This document shows positions 49,108 through 59,217 of a stretch of DNA of 64,000 bases, one piece after another. Source of the stretch: Chamaecrista fasciculata (lineage: Eukaryota > Streptophyta > Magnoliopsida > Fabales > Fabaceae); assembly GCA_003254925.1 (NCBI GenBank), contig QANZ01043288.1, positions 54,671 through 118,670 of the forward strand. The letters are read 5' to 3'. Numbering within the stretch: the stretch's first letter is position 1; the number at the start of each line of letters is the position of its first letter. The notes beneath the pieces are model-generated. The model had not been told where the DNA came from. It searched no databases and saw nothing but the letters and a program-made list of their open reading frames with translations. A program made the position numbers and the translations under genes.

Positions 49108-49139
49108 ATGGGACACATCAATGACATTAATAGAGACAA

Positions 49140-49184
49140 GCCTTAACCCAAGATTTTTTTTTTGGCCTGAGCCTTAACCCAAGA
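49140..49184 (-). mobile_element. ultra-short poly(A) insertion with 14-bp duplication in ARP9 3'UTR
   Basis: GCCTTAACCCAAGA occurs at 49140-49153 and 49171-49184. The 17-nt insert reads TCAGGCC plus 10 A on the minus strand. It lies 33 bp past the ARP9 stop. Confidence 0.65.
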
Positions 49185-50021
49185 ATTAATATTAGAATTG
49201 ACCACTTCTGGACTTATTGCTCTTACTAAGCTCAAACACTCTTCATGGATTCTCTTTCTTGTTACTCCTTTTACGGTGGCATCATCAAATTCCTGGGAAC
49301 AACCCGTTCAACCACTGAAAAATCATTTTCATTTAGCTGGGGACTCTATTGATATTAAAATTTGAGTAAAGTAATGATGATTTTTTTTTTCTCATTGAGT
49401 TGTCAATTTAGTGATTTTTTTGAGGATTGAATATTAAATATTAATTAATGACTTTTTCCTCAAATAAAAAATGAGTAAAAAGCGCCGGAAATGAAGAGTG
49501 CAAAAGTGACCATAGCTTAATAGGACGTTAATTTATTGTATTTTTATTTTCTCCATCGTCTTCTTGTTTTAGCTTTTGTTCGGATGTAGCAGAAGGCGAT
49601 AGATAAAAACCGCAAAATATATGGGTCAACCAGCTGGCTAATCGCCCAGAACAGACTAAAATGCGGCAATATGAAAATTTTAAATATTTGTCTAAAAAGC
49701 AATTTTAAAATAAATTGTTTCATTAAAGAAATTTTTTTGAATAATCTCTTTGGCTAACATGGAACAAAAAAAAATTGTTAAGAGGATTACATTTTAAAAA
49801 AATGAAAAATTATTGAACAGTGATGAGGTGGCAGTGAGCGGGCATGGGGATAATAACGAATTAGAAATAAATAACTATCATAAATATTTGACCATGGATG
49901 AACAAAATATGAAAATTTATTATGATTCGAATCCTTTGGGTGGGAAAAGTCTCTGCACTTTTCAGTTTTCACTTTCACAGTTTCATTTTTCACTTCGTTT
50001 TCTTCCTTTTCTTTTATTTAC
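49185..50021. other. ARP9-RAD5-like intergenic region
   Basis: It holds the ARP9 3'UTR (to about 49400) and AT-rich DNA. The 86-aa plus-strand frame at 49813-50073 lacks any recognisable domain and overlaps the RAD5-like promoter, so it is not called. Confidence 0.4.
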
Positions 50022-50068
50022 TTTTCGCGCCCATCAGGCGGCAATGGCAGAATTGATTCCGCGCCACT
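50022..50068 (+). promoter_or_regulatory. two E2F-like sites upstream of the RAD5-like gene
   Basis: TTTCGCGC at 50023-50030 matches the E2F consensus TTTSSCGC. A second related site, TTCCGCGCC, lies at 50058-50066. They are 155-200 bp upstream of the ATG, the usual place for S-phase control of plant DNA-repair genes. Function is inferred. Confidence 0.5.
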
Positions 50069-50221
50069 TTTAAATCTCGTATAGAATACTGGTTTCGAAA
50101 TGTACCAGTATAAATTTAGACTCCCCTCGTCATTTTCCACTTCTCAGTTCTTCTTCTCCATACCTAAATTCATCTCAAATCATCAATCTCCCTCACCAAA
50201 CCTTGAGCTCTGTGGTGCGAA

Positions 50222-53200
50222 ATGGAAGACGTGGTAGAGAAGGTTCGATCACGAGTCGGTTCCCAAGTCCCAGAAGCAGTTATCATCCGAGCCCTTTCAG
50301 AATCTGGGTTCGATTCAGATGCCGCTTTCAAGTTCCTCATCGATAATCCCGCGTTCTTAGCCCAACCCTTGACGGTGGTTCGTACGACAACTAGCACGGG
50401 TGGTGCTCGCGTTTTGGCGCCGGTTAAACAAGAGGTAATAGATGATTTGCCTATTCATGAGAACAATCCCAAAGATGAAGTGTTTGAGAAGCAGGGTTCT
50501 CTGAAAGAGATTACAGAATCGAATGGTTCTCATCTATTTGCCAGTAATTCTAAATTATCATTTGACGATTTTCTTATGGCTACAAATACAAAAGTTATGT
50601 CTCAGGATGAATGCATGAAATCCATGTCCGAGCTTGAGGCATCAACTCAAGCTGAAGTGGCTAAACTGGAGTCCGAGAAATTGGTAGAGAAGGTCTCTGT
50701 GAAGGAAGAACCTGAAGACTCTGACTGCATTATGGTAGATATGCCCAGTCAGTCCCAAGTGAATACAGAAAATAAAATAGTAATATATAATGAAGTGGAG
50801 AATGGAGACTTCTTGGAAGACCCAGAATGGCTTTTTGTGGGTGGCTCAGTAGTAATGGCACTTTCAACCACTAAAGGCCGGAAATTAGTGGAAAATGAGA
50901 TAGTTCATTTCAGTTTTCCTTCCCAATGTTCAAGACCCAAGTCCAACTCCCAATGGATTGTTCGCATTTCAACCAAACGTTTTGGAGAGGTTGATTACTA
51001 GCCACAATCTTTCTTTTATCTTGTTTAACAACGTTTTAGTATTCAAACATTATCCTTAAATGTTCATAACTCGCGGGTTCTGTTTGACTTTGAAAATGCT
51101 TGTATGTGAACAGCGAGAGATTAATTATGGTGAGTTTTCTCAATAATTATATTAGAATTTGATGCTATTTTTATGTGGCAAATTGACATGTAGATTGGAC
51201 GGCTTCCAATGGAATGGGCCAAAAGTGTCGTTCCTCTAGTGAACTCTTCAAAGATTAAAGTTCAAGGCCGATGCGTTTCTACACCTATTGTTTTACAAAT
51301 GATGGACGAAATCATGTTGTATGTGAGGTAAAGTTCGTACTCTTTCAGGTCAAATGCTGTTTTCATAAAGCTATCCTGGCCACATGTCTACGCGAATATC
51401 CTTTTGGTTTTGGGAGTTTTGAATAGCTTGCCTGTTATTACTTATTTCTCTATTGATGAATAAAGTTGATAACTTGTTTTGCAGCGTTTACATTCACCAC
51501 TCCATATTCACAGTTTGTGATGTAAAGTCTTCTTGGAAACTTGATGCCAGTACTAACATTGACTCTACAATTTACCCTCTCCTCACGTTGTTCAAATGGC
51601 TAGATATCAATCCATATCAAAAGGTAATGTACCTTAGTTAATCTGTAAAGCCTCAATTATATATAGCATTTATAATGAGTTTTCACTATATTGCGCCAGG
51701 CTGAATTTACCCCTGAGGAACTTGATTCTAGGAAGCGTAAGCTTAATATGGAGGTATAGTTATATTCTTTTCCAATTCATAACTTTTCCTGATGTCCTTG
51801 TCTGAATATTGGCAATGCTTTGATTCTGTAGCTGCCCTGAAATCACCATGTTACTGAGAGAATCTTATGTCAGTTTAATTATTTAGTTAGAGACTGAGTT
51901 GATTGTTTTTGGTACCATCACATGTTTAGTGCAGTACGCAAAAGTGCACGTAAATGTACCTGACTGCTAACTTTTAGTGTCAATGTATTCATGTTCCTTT
52001 GTTTACTCCTCTCTTCCAGCATGCATATATTACTGTTGTTTACTTTCAAGCAGTTCCATAATCATGTTTATTTGTGCAAGGTGATTAGCTAAATGCTATT
52101 TTTAATGAGTTTTTTGCTTGCAAGAAGCTAATTCTATTGATTCCATCAGGGTGGTTCAGATGAAGCTGCATTGGCGTTGCCTATGGTTCCTATGCTGACA
52201 CGAGGAAAGAGCTCTCAACAGCGTGCAGAGGAAAACAAAGATGAACACGTTTCAGAGTCATATTTAAATAAGCTTGTTGGAGCTGCCGAAGTTTATGACT
52301 TGGAGGTAAGGAAGTTTAGCAGTTTAACAATCTAAGTTTTTTATCTTCAAGCATCTCCCTTTGTTGATTTGTCACCAGATACCAATATTTCTGTTTCCTG
52401 TGTATTTTTGCAGGAGATGGAACCCCCAAGCACGCTGATGTGTGATTTAAGGCCTTATCAGAAACAAGCTCTCTATTGGATGTCAGAATTAGAGAAAGGA
52501 AATGATGCTGAGGAAGATACAAATTCTCTTCATCCCTGCTGGGCAGCCTATCGTATATGTGATGGGTAAGTGAGAAATACTTCAAAAAATTATAATATCA
52601 AAAGAGGAAATAAAAAATTCTTGTAAATATATGTATGCAACATGACCTGAGAATCTTTCTCGCAGAAGGGCTTCCTCGATTTATGTGAACCACTTCACAG
52701 GGGAAGCAACAACAAAGTTACCAACTGCATCACAAATGGCTAGAGGAGGAGTGAGTTTATCTTGAAGTTATCAGCTTTCAGTATACTACTAGACATTCTC
52801 TATTTTGTATGAGCAGTCTATCTGACTACAAGATTGTTGTTTAATAGATTCTAGCAGATGCAATGGGACTTGGAAAGACTGTTATGACTATTGCACTAAT
52901 TCTCGCTAGACCCGCCAGAGTGAGCACAGAAAACAAAGATGCGGAGAGTTCAAATAGTGCTGGTGTTACAAAGAAGAGAAAGAAAGGTTCAAATATCAAC
53001 ACCTCACTTAAAGCAAAAGGTGGCACTCTTGTTGTTTGTCCCATGGCATTGCTTGGTCAATGGAAGGTGAGTTTTTCATACATGAAACATTTTGTATCTG
53101 ACTTAATAATATGAAATCTTCACCTTCTTTCATTCTAACTTAGGTCTTCTGAAAAATGTTACAACTTCTATATTTGGAAAAAAAAATGGCTTACTAGTCC

Positions 53201-56064
53201 TAAAATTCACAGGATGAGCTTGAAGCCCATTCAGAGCCAGAGACTTTATCTATTTTTGTTCACTATGGTGGTGATAGAACCAATGACCCTGAGGTGATCG
53301 CAGAGTATGACGTTGTCTTGACAACATATGGTCTCCTAACAGCTTCATATGGAAGAGTAAGAAAATTTTGCTTTTACACTCATTTTAATTTCTTCCATTT
53401 GCATAATAAAGCTTCTTTTAAATTGGGCTTTCTGACTTGTAAAACTAGGATGGAGAGAATAGCATATACCACAGGATTGATTGGTACAGGGTAGTGCTAG
53501 ATGAAGCCCATACCATCAAATCCTCTAGAACACAGACTGCTCAATCTGCTTTTGCTTTGTCCTCATATTGTCGCTGGTGTCTTACTGGAACCCCTCTTCA
53601 GGTTTGCCTCAATAGTTGAATATTATGTATGTGACAACTTGATAATTATTACGAGAAATGGTTACAAATGAAGTTCCAGTCCTTTTCTTATTTAAAATTC
53701 TGCTATTTCTTTACAAGCACTATCTAATTATTGAGGTTCTGAGTTGTTCCGAAAGTGATTATTAACTTGCCTTGGACTTTGTCTTTGAAATATTTATTGC
53801 AGAATAATCTGGAGGATCTATTCAGCCTTCTGTGCTTTTTACATGTTGAACCTTGGTGCAACTGGCAATGGTATGACAATACGATGCTTGCAGACTGCTA
53901 GTTAACAAATTTGATTATTACCGTGAAAAATGATTTTACAGCATCACTTTGCAATTTTGTAGGTGGAATAAGTTGATCCAAAAGCCTTACGAGAATGGTG
54001 ATCTAAGAGGCTTAAAATTGGTCAAGGCCATTTTGAGGCCACTGATGCTAAGAAGAACGAAGGACTCACAGGACAAGGAAGGAAGGTGATTATTCTCACT
54101 TCCAATGAGCTGTGTGTTTCTCGCTTGCAATACTTTTGTGTGTTAATGAAGTTCAGTGTATGTTTTTCTAGGCCGATACTTGTTCTTCCACCAGCTGACA
54201 TTCAAGTAATTGAGTGTGAGCAGTCAGAAGCTGAACGAGACTTTTATTCCGCCCTCTACAAAAGATCCAAAGTAGGTTTTATACCTTACCCATTAGCAAT
54301 TCAATTTGAAAATTTTAATCACAATGCAAGCGGTTTGCACTTCAGAGGTTTTAGAATGAATCTGACATTTTATTAATATTATGAATAGGTTCAATTTGAT
54401 CAGTACCTTGCACAAGGCAAGGTTCTTCACAATTATGCAAACATCCTCGAGTTATTACTGCGGTTGAGACAGTGTTCTAACCATCCATTTTTGGTCATGA
54501 GGTGGGCGTACATCAAGGATCTTCTAAGTTTTTAATTGTTTCCCCCGATCCTTCCCTTCCCCCTCATTATTTTTTCTAATCATTCTTGTCTTCAAATATG
54601 CAGTCGAAGTGATTCACAGCAATATGCAGACTTGAACAAGCTTGCAAAAAGATTCTTGGACCCTTGTTCAGATTCTGCTTCTTCAAAGCAGATTATCCCA
54701 TCTCCTGCATACGTTGAGGAGGTTGTGGAGGAAATCCGGAAAGGAGAAAATGTAGAATGCCCAATATGCAAAGAGTCTCCAGATGATCCTGTGTTCACAC
54801 CATGTGCACATAGGATGTGCAGGGAATGCTTACTTTCCAGCTGGAGAAGCCCAGTGGGAGGCCCTTGCCCACTCTGTCGCCATTTGCTCAAGAAAACTGA
54901 TCTCATTACTTGTCCATCAGAAAGTCGATTCAGGATTGATGTTGAGAAGAACTGGAAGGAATCTTCAAAGGTTTCAAAGCTTTTGGAATGCTTGGAAGAG
55001 ATTGAGAAGTCAGAGTCTGGTGAGAAAAGTATTGTCTTTAGTCAGTGGACTGCATTTCTGGACCTCCTGGAGATCCCATTGAAGGGGAAAGGAATTGGGT
55101 ATTTGAGATTTGATGGGAAACTGGATCAAAAGCAGAGGGAGAAAGTTTTGAAGGAATTCAGCCAGACAAAAGAGAAAAAGGTATATAATCCAACTGAATT
55201 TTTGATGTTCTTACTTGCCGGTTAAGGAGATCACCACTAATCATGTTTCTTACGTCCCTTTTCAGATTTTGTTGATGTCACTGAAAGCTGGGGGTGTGGG
55301 CTTGAACTTAACTGCAGCCTCGAACGTATTTGTAATGGTACATCTTACATTACTAAACCTGTTCCTACTCTTGTTCCCCCAACTTGTGGAACTTCATCTT
55401 CTGGGTGTACTAATTTCTTCATAAATGAATCTACAGGATCCATGGTGGAATCCTGCAGTTGAGGAGCAAGCAATAATGAGAATCCATCGTATAGGACAAA
55501 GCCGAACTGTCAATGTTAGAAGGTTCATTGTTAAGGCAAGTTAATTTATTTTTCTCAAGCTAAATACAAACTAAAATGTTAAGTGTGTTACCAAATGTTA
55601 TATTTTGGTCTATTTAGTCGATCTATTGGTTAACTTAAGGAAAAAAGCTTTCTCCTTGATTGAGTGCTTTTATACATTGCTGAAAACCCGTTTACGGATA
55701 AGTCCCACGTAGGAAACTCCGTTTCAGTCAAACCATTTGATTCAACTTAAAGTAGTCAAATCTTGCGCTAGTGTCACATTATTTTATAGGATTGGTGGCT
55801 ATACCTCTCCTTCGTTAGGCTACGTTTGTCTAGGAAACAAAAGAGGACATTTGTCTTCTGTTATTACACATGTTAAATTTTAAGTCATTAAGTGAATGAA
55901 TCATAATTAACATTAGATTGTGGACATTGATGAACAAGCAGGACACAGTGGAGGAACGCATGCAGCAAGTGCAGGCGAAGAAACAGAGGATGATTTCTGG
56001 AGCACTGACTGATGAAGAGGTTAGATCTGCGAGGCTTGAGGAGCTTAAAATGCTTTTCCGATGA
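50222..56064 (+). CDS. RAD5-type SNF2 helicase / RING ubiquitin ligase (RAD5B/HLTF-like)
   Basis: Eighteen exons: 50222..50989, 51194..51327, 51485..51623, 51700..51753, 52150..52305, 52414..52565, 52666..52750, 52848..53066, 53213..53356, 53449..53601, 53803..53870, 53963..54085, 54172..54271, 54389..54501, 54604..55180, 55266..55337, 55437..55535 and 55942..56064 (3279 nt, 1092 aa). Domain order: a UBA-like N-terminus; a HIRAN-type DNA-binding region (about 200-310); the SNF2 ATPase with Walker A MGLGKT (Lys506) and DEAH at 635-638; a C3HC4 RING finger inserted in the helicase (about 855-896, [18 protein letters not shown]); and the second helicase domain with [16 protein letters not shown] and [19 protein letters not shown]. 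This is the RAD5/HLTF architecture, which polyubiquitinates PCNA and remodels stalled forks. Length and N-terminus favour the plant RAD5A/RAD5B group, with At5g43530 the likely orthologue. Intron 17 is GC-AG (AAG|GCAAGT). Nuclear. All motifs look intact. Confidence 0.93.
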
Positions 56065-56218
56065 GTTAATTGAGGCTAACTCTGTAAAGGTAGAGATTAG
56101 AGATCTAGTAATAGAAGGATCCCAGACTTTCTCTTGTCTTTTTGTTCATAGAAAAGGCAGAGAAGCCTACTTTTGTAAATCCCTCTTGTCAACACTAGTG
56201 AAAGGCTATTTATTTATT

Positions 56219-56989
56219 GACTTAAGTGCACTTTTGGTCCCAAAACTATGACAAAGGTTTCATTTTGGTCCCATAACTTTTTTGTTGCAATTTTGGTCCC
56301 ATAACTATGACAAAGGTTTCATTTTGGTCCCATAACTTTTTTTTGTTGCAATTTTGGTCCCATAACTATGACAAAGGTTTCATTTTGGTCCCATAATTTT
56401 TTTTGTTGCAATTATGGTCCCATAACTTTTCAAAAGGTTCCACCGTTAATCTCTTGGTGAATTCTATTCATATTTAGCTGTTAATTATGACGTGGCATAA
56501 TGACTAGGATCATGATGTGGCAAAATAAGATGAAATGAACAGAAATAGGATTTATATGCAACATATTAAAACTTATCTATACCCAACCACAATATATACA
56601 AAGAGTAGTACTTTCTCTTCCTCGTTTCGCTTCCTGATTCGCCGTCGTCGCCGCTTTAGTTGTTCGACTTTGGCTGAGGATTCCATCGACTTCGTCGGCG
56701 CCTTATGCTTGAAGTCTCTTCTTTCTCACAATATTGGTCTCTGTCAATACCACTCTTTGTATATTTTGTGGTTGGGTATAGATAAGTTTTAATATGATGC
56801 ATATAGATCTTATTTCAGTCCACTTCATCTTATTTTTCCACATCATGATCTTAATTACTATGCCACGTCATACTTAACGGCTAAATATGGATGGAATTCA
56901 CCAAGGAACTAACGGTGGAACCTTTTGAGAAGTTATGGACCAAAATGAAACCTTTGTCATAGTTATGGGACCAAAAGTGCACTTAAGCC
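56219..56989. mobile_element. foldback Mutator-type element with GC-rich loop (771 bp)
   Basis: The ends GACTTAAGTGCACTTTTGGT and (minus strand) GGCTTAAGTGCACTTTTGGT have an exact 9-bp duplication, TTATTTATT, at 56210-56218 and 56990-56998. The left arm carries about three tandem copies of a unit with CAAAGGTTTCATTTTGGTCC and TTGTTGCAATTTTGGTCC. The arms pair down to TTAAAACTTATCTATACCCA / TGGGTATAGATAAGTTTTAA. The loop (about 56613-56740) is GC-rich and unlike the rest, with CGCCGTCGTCGCCGC. It lies 155 bp past the RAD5-like stop codon, probably in or near its 3'UTR. No transposase. Confidence 0.88.
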
Positions 56990-56998
56990 TTATTTATT

Positions 56999-58162
56999 TT
57001 TAACCTTGATCTTTGAACCCCGGCCCAAAGTGTCCATTGATCAAGCCATGAGCATGTTAAGATAGATTTCATTAAAAATAAACAAGTTGATTAATTGATA
57101 TTAAAGTTATCCAGCAATAGGAGAGAAGCACGTGTCTGGTGGGACCTAGTTATGGAAATAGAGTGAATGAGATGTGACAGAATATTGTGGGGTTGGAATG
57201 AAATATAGCCGTTGATGTTGTGTTAGGTTAGGATGGAAGGGAAGATGGATAACTTAGAATAGAAGAGACAGAAAAGAGTATTGAAGGGCGTGGGCAGTTT
57301 TTGTTTGTAGTGTAGGGAAGGGTGGGTCCCATTGAAGTTTTGATAGTAATAAGAACGTCAAAAGAAATCAAAGACAAGGCAAGGCATCTCTCATAAATTC
57401 TGTGCCTATCTTTGACTGTAATCCCTTTCGGTTAGAATTTTGAGATTTTATAGAAAGAAATACGGTTGGTCTTGGATGATTCTCTATCCCTCCTCCTTTC
57501 CTCATCTTGCTTTTTTCTTAAGTCAGCTTAGCCACTTGTTCAAGAAACCACAAGGACTCACCTCACACAACATAAACAAGGCAACAAAATTTAGTTGATC
57601 TCCAAATAACAATTACTTCCAATCTTCAATTGCTTTTTTTGTTGTTATTTGTTAGTTTTTTGTAATATTTTGGTCGTTCTAGGTATCCTTGACCCGACAT
57701 GGTAAATACTAATTCTTCGTAGATCTGAGTTTGATTTAAGGATTTAATTAGTTTTTGTAATTTTATCTTCACTAATTTAAATTTCACTCATGTTCTACAC
57801 TTAATTATAGTTACAAAATTTCTCAATGAATATAATTATATTCACAAAATATTTATTCAAATTTTTTTAAATAATTCTAAATTGTATGTAATTTGGACTA
57901 AATTTGTATTGTTATCATCTATAGTATTATCTTTTTCAAAAGTCACCAACGTCTTATTTTTTTTTAAAAAAAAAAAGGCAACAATAAATACTTTAAAAAT
58001 TATCCCAATTCAGCACAAGAAAATATTGATTTCTCTAAATTGCTACCAATTGATATGACAATTATTTTTCATCAGCACCTTACTTAGCTACAAGCTGGAG
58101 AAATGATATTAGTGAGTAATCTTAGCATAAATAGTTTTTTTTAGGGAGACATAAATAGTTAA
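56999..58162. other. intergenic, no gene seen
   Basis: This is AT-rich spacer with a pyrimidine-rich stretch at 57480-57600. No domain-bearing frame or conserved splice pattern was found. Confidence 0.45.
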
Positions 58163-58404
58163 GGGTCCTTCTAACATGTGCCTTTAGGGTACATATTAAG
58201 ATATCTTTTGATTGGTCAAGTGAGTTTTCAAACATTAAAAATTATTTTTTAAATGAATTTTCGTAGATTTCAAGATATGAGATGTTTTACTAATCAATCA
58301 AAAAAAATCTCACAGATCCGCGGATAATTAGTCTTGATACCTTGGGAAATAAAAAAAAAAAGAAACCTTAAAATGTGCCTTAAAAACACATGTTAAATAA
58401 ATCC
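58163..58404. mobile_element. Mutator-type MITE, copy 2, upstream of the At4g14450-like gene
   Basis: It starts GGGTCCTTCTAACATGTGCC and ends ACACATGTTAAATAAATCC, with an exact 9-bp duplication, AATAGTTAA, at 58154-58162 and 58405-58413. It is homologous to 7605-7788 along its length. It also carries about 55 bp more, from TCTCACAGATCCGCGG to a poly(A) tract, that copy 1 lacks. Confidence 0.9.
58308..58366 (+). mobile_element. SINE-like poly(A) fragment nested in MITE copy 2
   Basis: The sequence CTCACAGATCCGCGGATAAT … CTTGGGAAAT ends in 11 A and is absent from MITE copy 1. The GGATAATTAGTC … GGGAA ending resembles plant SINE 3' ends. The duplication is obscured by A runs on both sides. Confidence 0.5.
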
Positions 58405-58684
58405 AATAGTTAAATACATCAGAATAATAGAAGACGCTATATAGTATGCACAATAAATTGATCAAAAGTCAAAAACAGAAATACGAATACTCCCTATCAC
58501 TTCACCTAATTAAAAGGTGAAGGTTGCAAAAAATTAAAATAAAAAAAAAAGTAAATAAAAGGTGAAAGATTAAATCTATGGGCTAGAACTACGAAGCCGA
58601 GCTGTGTGACAGCCAAGCCCAGCCCAGCCATGTTTGAATTTGACCCCTTTTTGCTTGCGAGCGTGTGCGCACCGCATGCTCCTT

Positions 58685-58692
58685 TATATATA
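58685..58692 (+). promoter_or_regulatory. TATA box of the At4g14450-like gene
   Basis: TATATATA lies in a CCTTTATATATACTC context. It is 169 bp before the ATG and is followed by a CT-rich leader typical of plant genes. Confidence 0.65.
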
Positions 58693-58860
58693 CTCTCTCT
58701 CTAACAAATCACAAACCTGTCTTCTTCTCTCTTCTCTCACACACCCTTCACTCTTCCTCTCTTATCTTCTCGCCCTAATTTCTTCCTTTGATTGATTTCA
58801 TTCCACACTCATCGGAGGGACCATCGGGTTTTCTCACGGCTAATTCCGCCGCCGCCGTCG

Positions 58861-59217
58861 ATGGCCGATTCCCAGAGAAATACAACGCACGGATCTCGAA
58901 CCTCAAAACAGCGTCCACCGAGCCGATTGCAAATGCGTGCTCCGTCTTCGTTGCAAGTAAATCGCGCGTGCGATTGGAACGTCGCGATTCCCCTATTGTC
59001 GCCGCTGAGATCGTCGCCGCCGCCGGCCGCGCAGATGCCGGCGTCGGCGATGGAAGACGCGCAGCAGATCGATCAGATCCGGCCGCCGCCGCCGCAGCGC
59101 CACCAGGGTGCGGCGGAGGCGGAGAAGGTGGTGTTCAAGAAGTGGCAGCACCCGGCGGCTCCGTTCTGTTACGAACCGGGTTCGCTGGTGCCGTCTCCTT
59201 TTTTTCGATGTGTGTAA
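58861..59217 (+). CDS. small plant protein similar to At4g14450
   Basis: This is an intronless frame of 118 aa from ATG 58861 to TAA 59217. It starts MADSQRNTTHGSRTSKQRPP and continues SRLQMRAPSSLQVNR. A core DWNVAIPLLSPL follows, then a Pro/Ala/Gln-rich linker, and a C-terminal motif VVFKKWQHPAAPFCYEPGS. The core and the KKWQHPAAPFCYEP motif match, from memory, the plant family annotated 'uncharacterized protein At4g14450, chloroplastic'; some members are described as responsive to pathogens or elicitors. Biochemical function is unknown. An upstream in-frame ATG at 58792 would add 23 residues in the leader; the downstream one is chosen because the MADSQ start matches the family. The coding region is much more GC-rich than its surroundings, and the overlapping 150-aa frame at 58788 is a shadow. 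Confidence 0.8.
   Translation: MADSQRNTTHGSRTSKQRPPSRLQMRAPSSLQVNRACDWNVAIPLLSPLRSSPPPAAQMPASAMEDAQQIDQIRPPPPQRHQGAAEAEKVVFKKWQHPAAPFCYEPGSLVPSPFFRCV

Noticed and set aside
49813-50073. 86-aa plus-strand frame before the RAD5-like gene
   Set aside because: It overlaps the promoter and E2F-like sites, with low-complexity content and no homology recognised.
50990-51001. Read-through end of RAD5-like exon 1 (VDY then stop)
   Set aside because: The donor GAG|GTTGAT splices to 51194, giving [12 protein letters not shown] as in RAD5 proteins.
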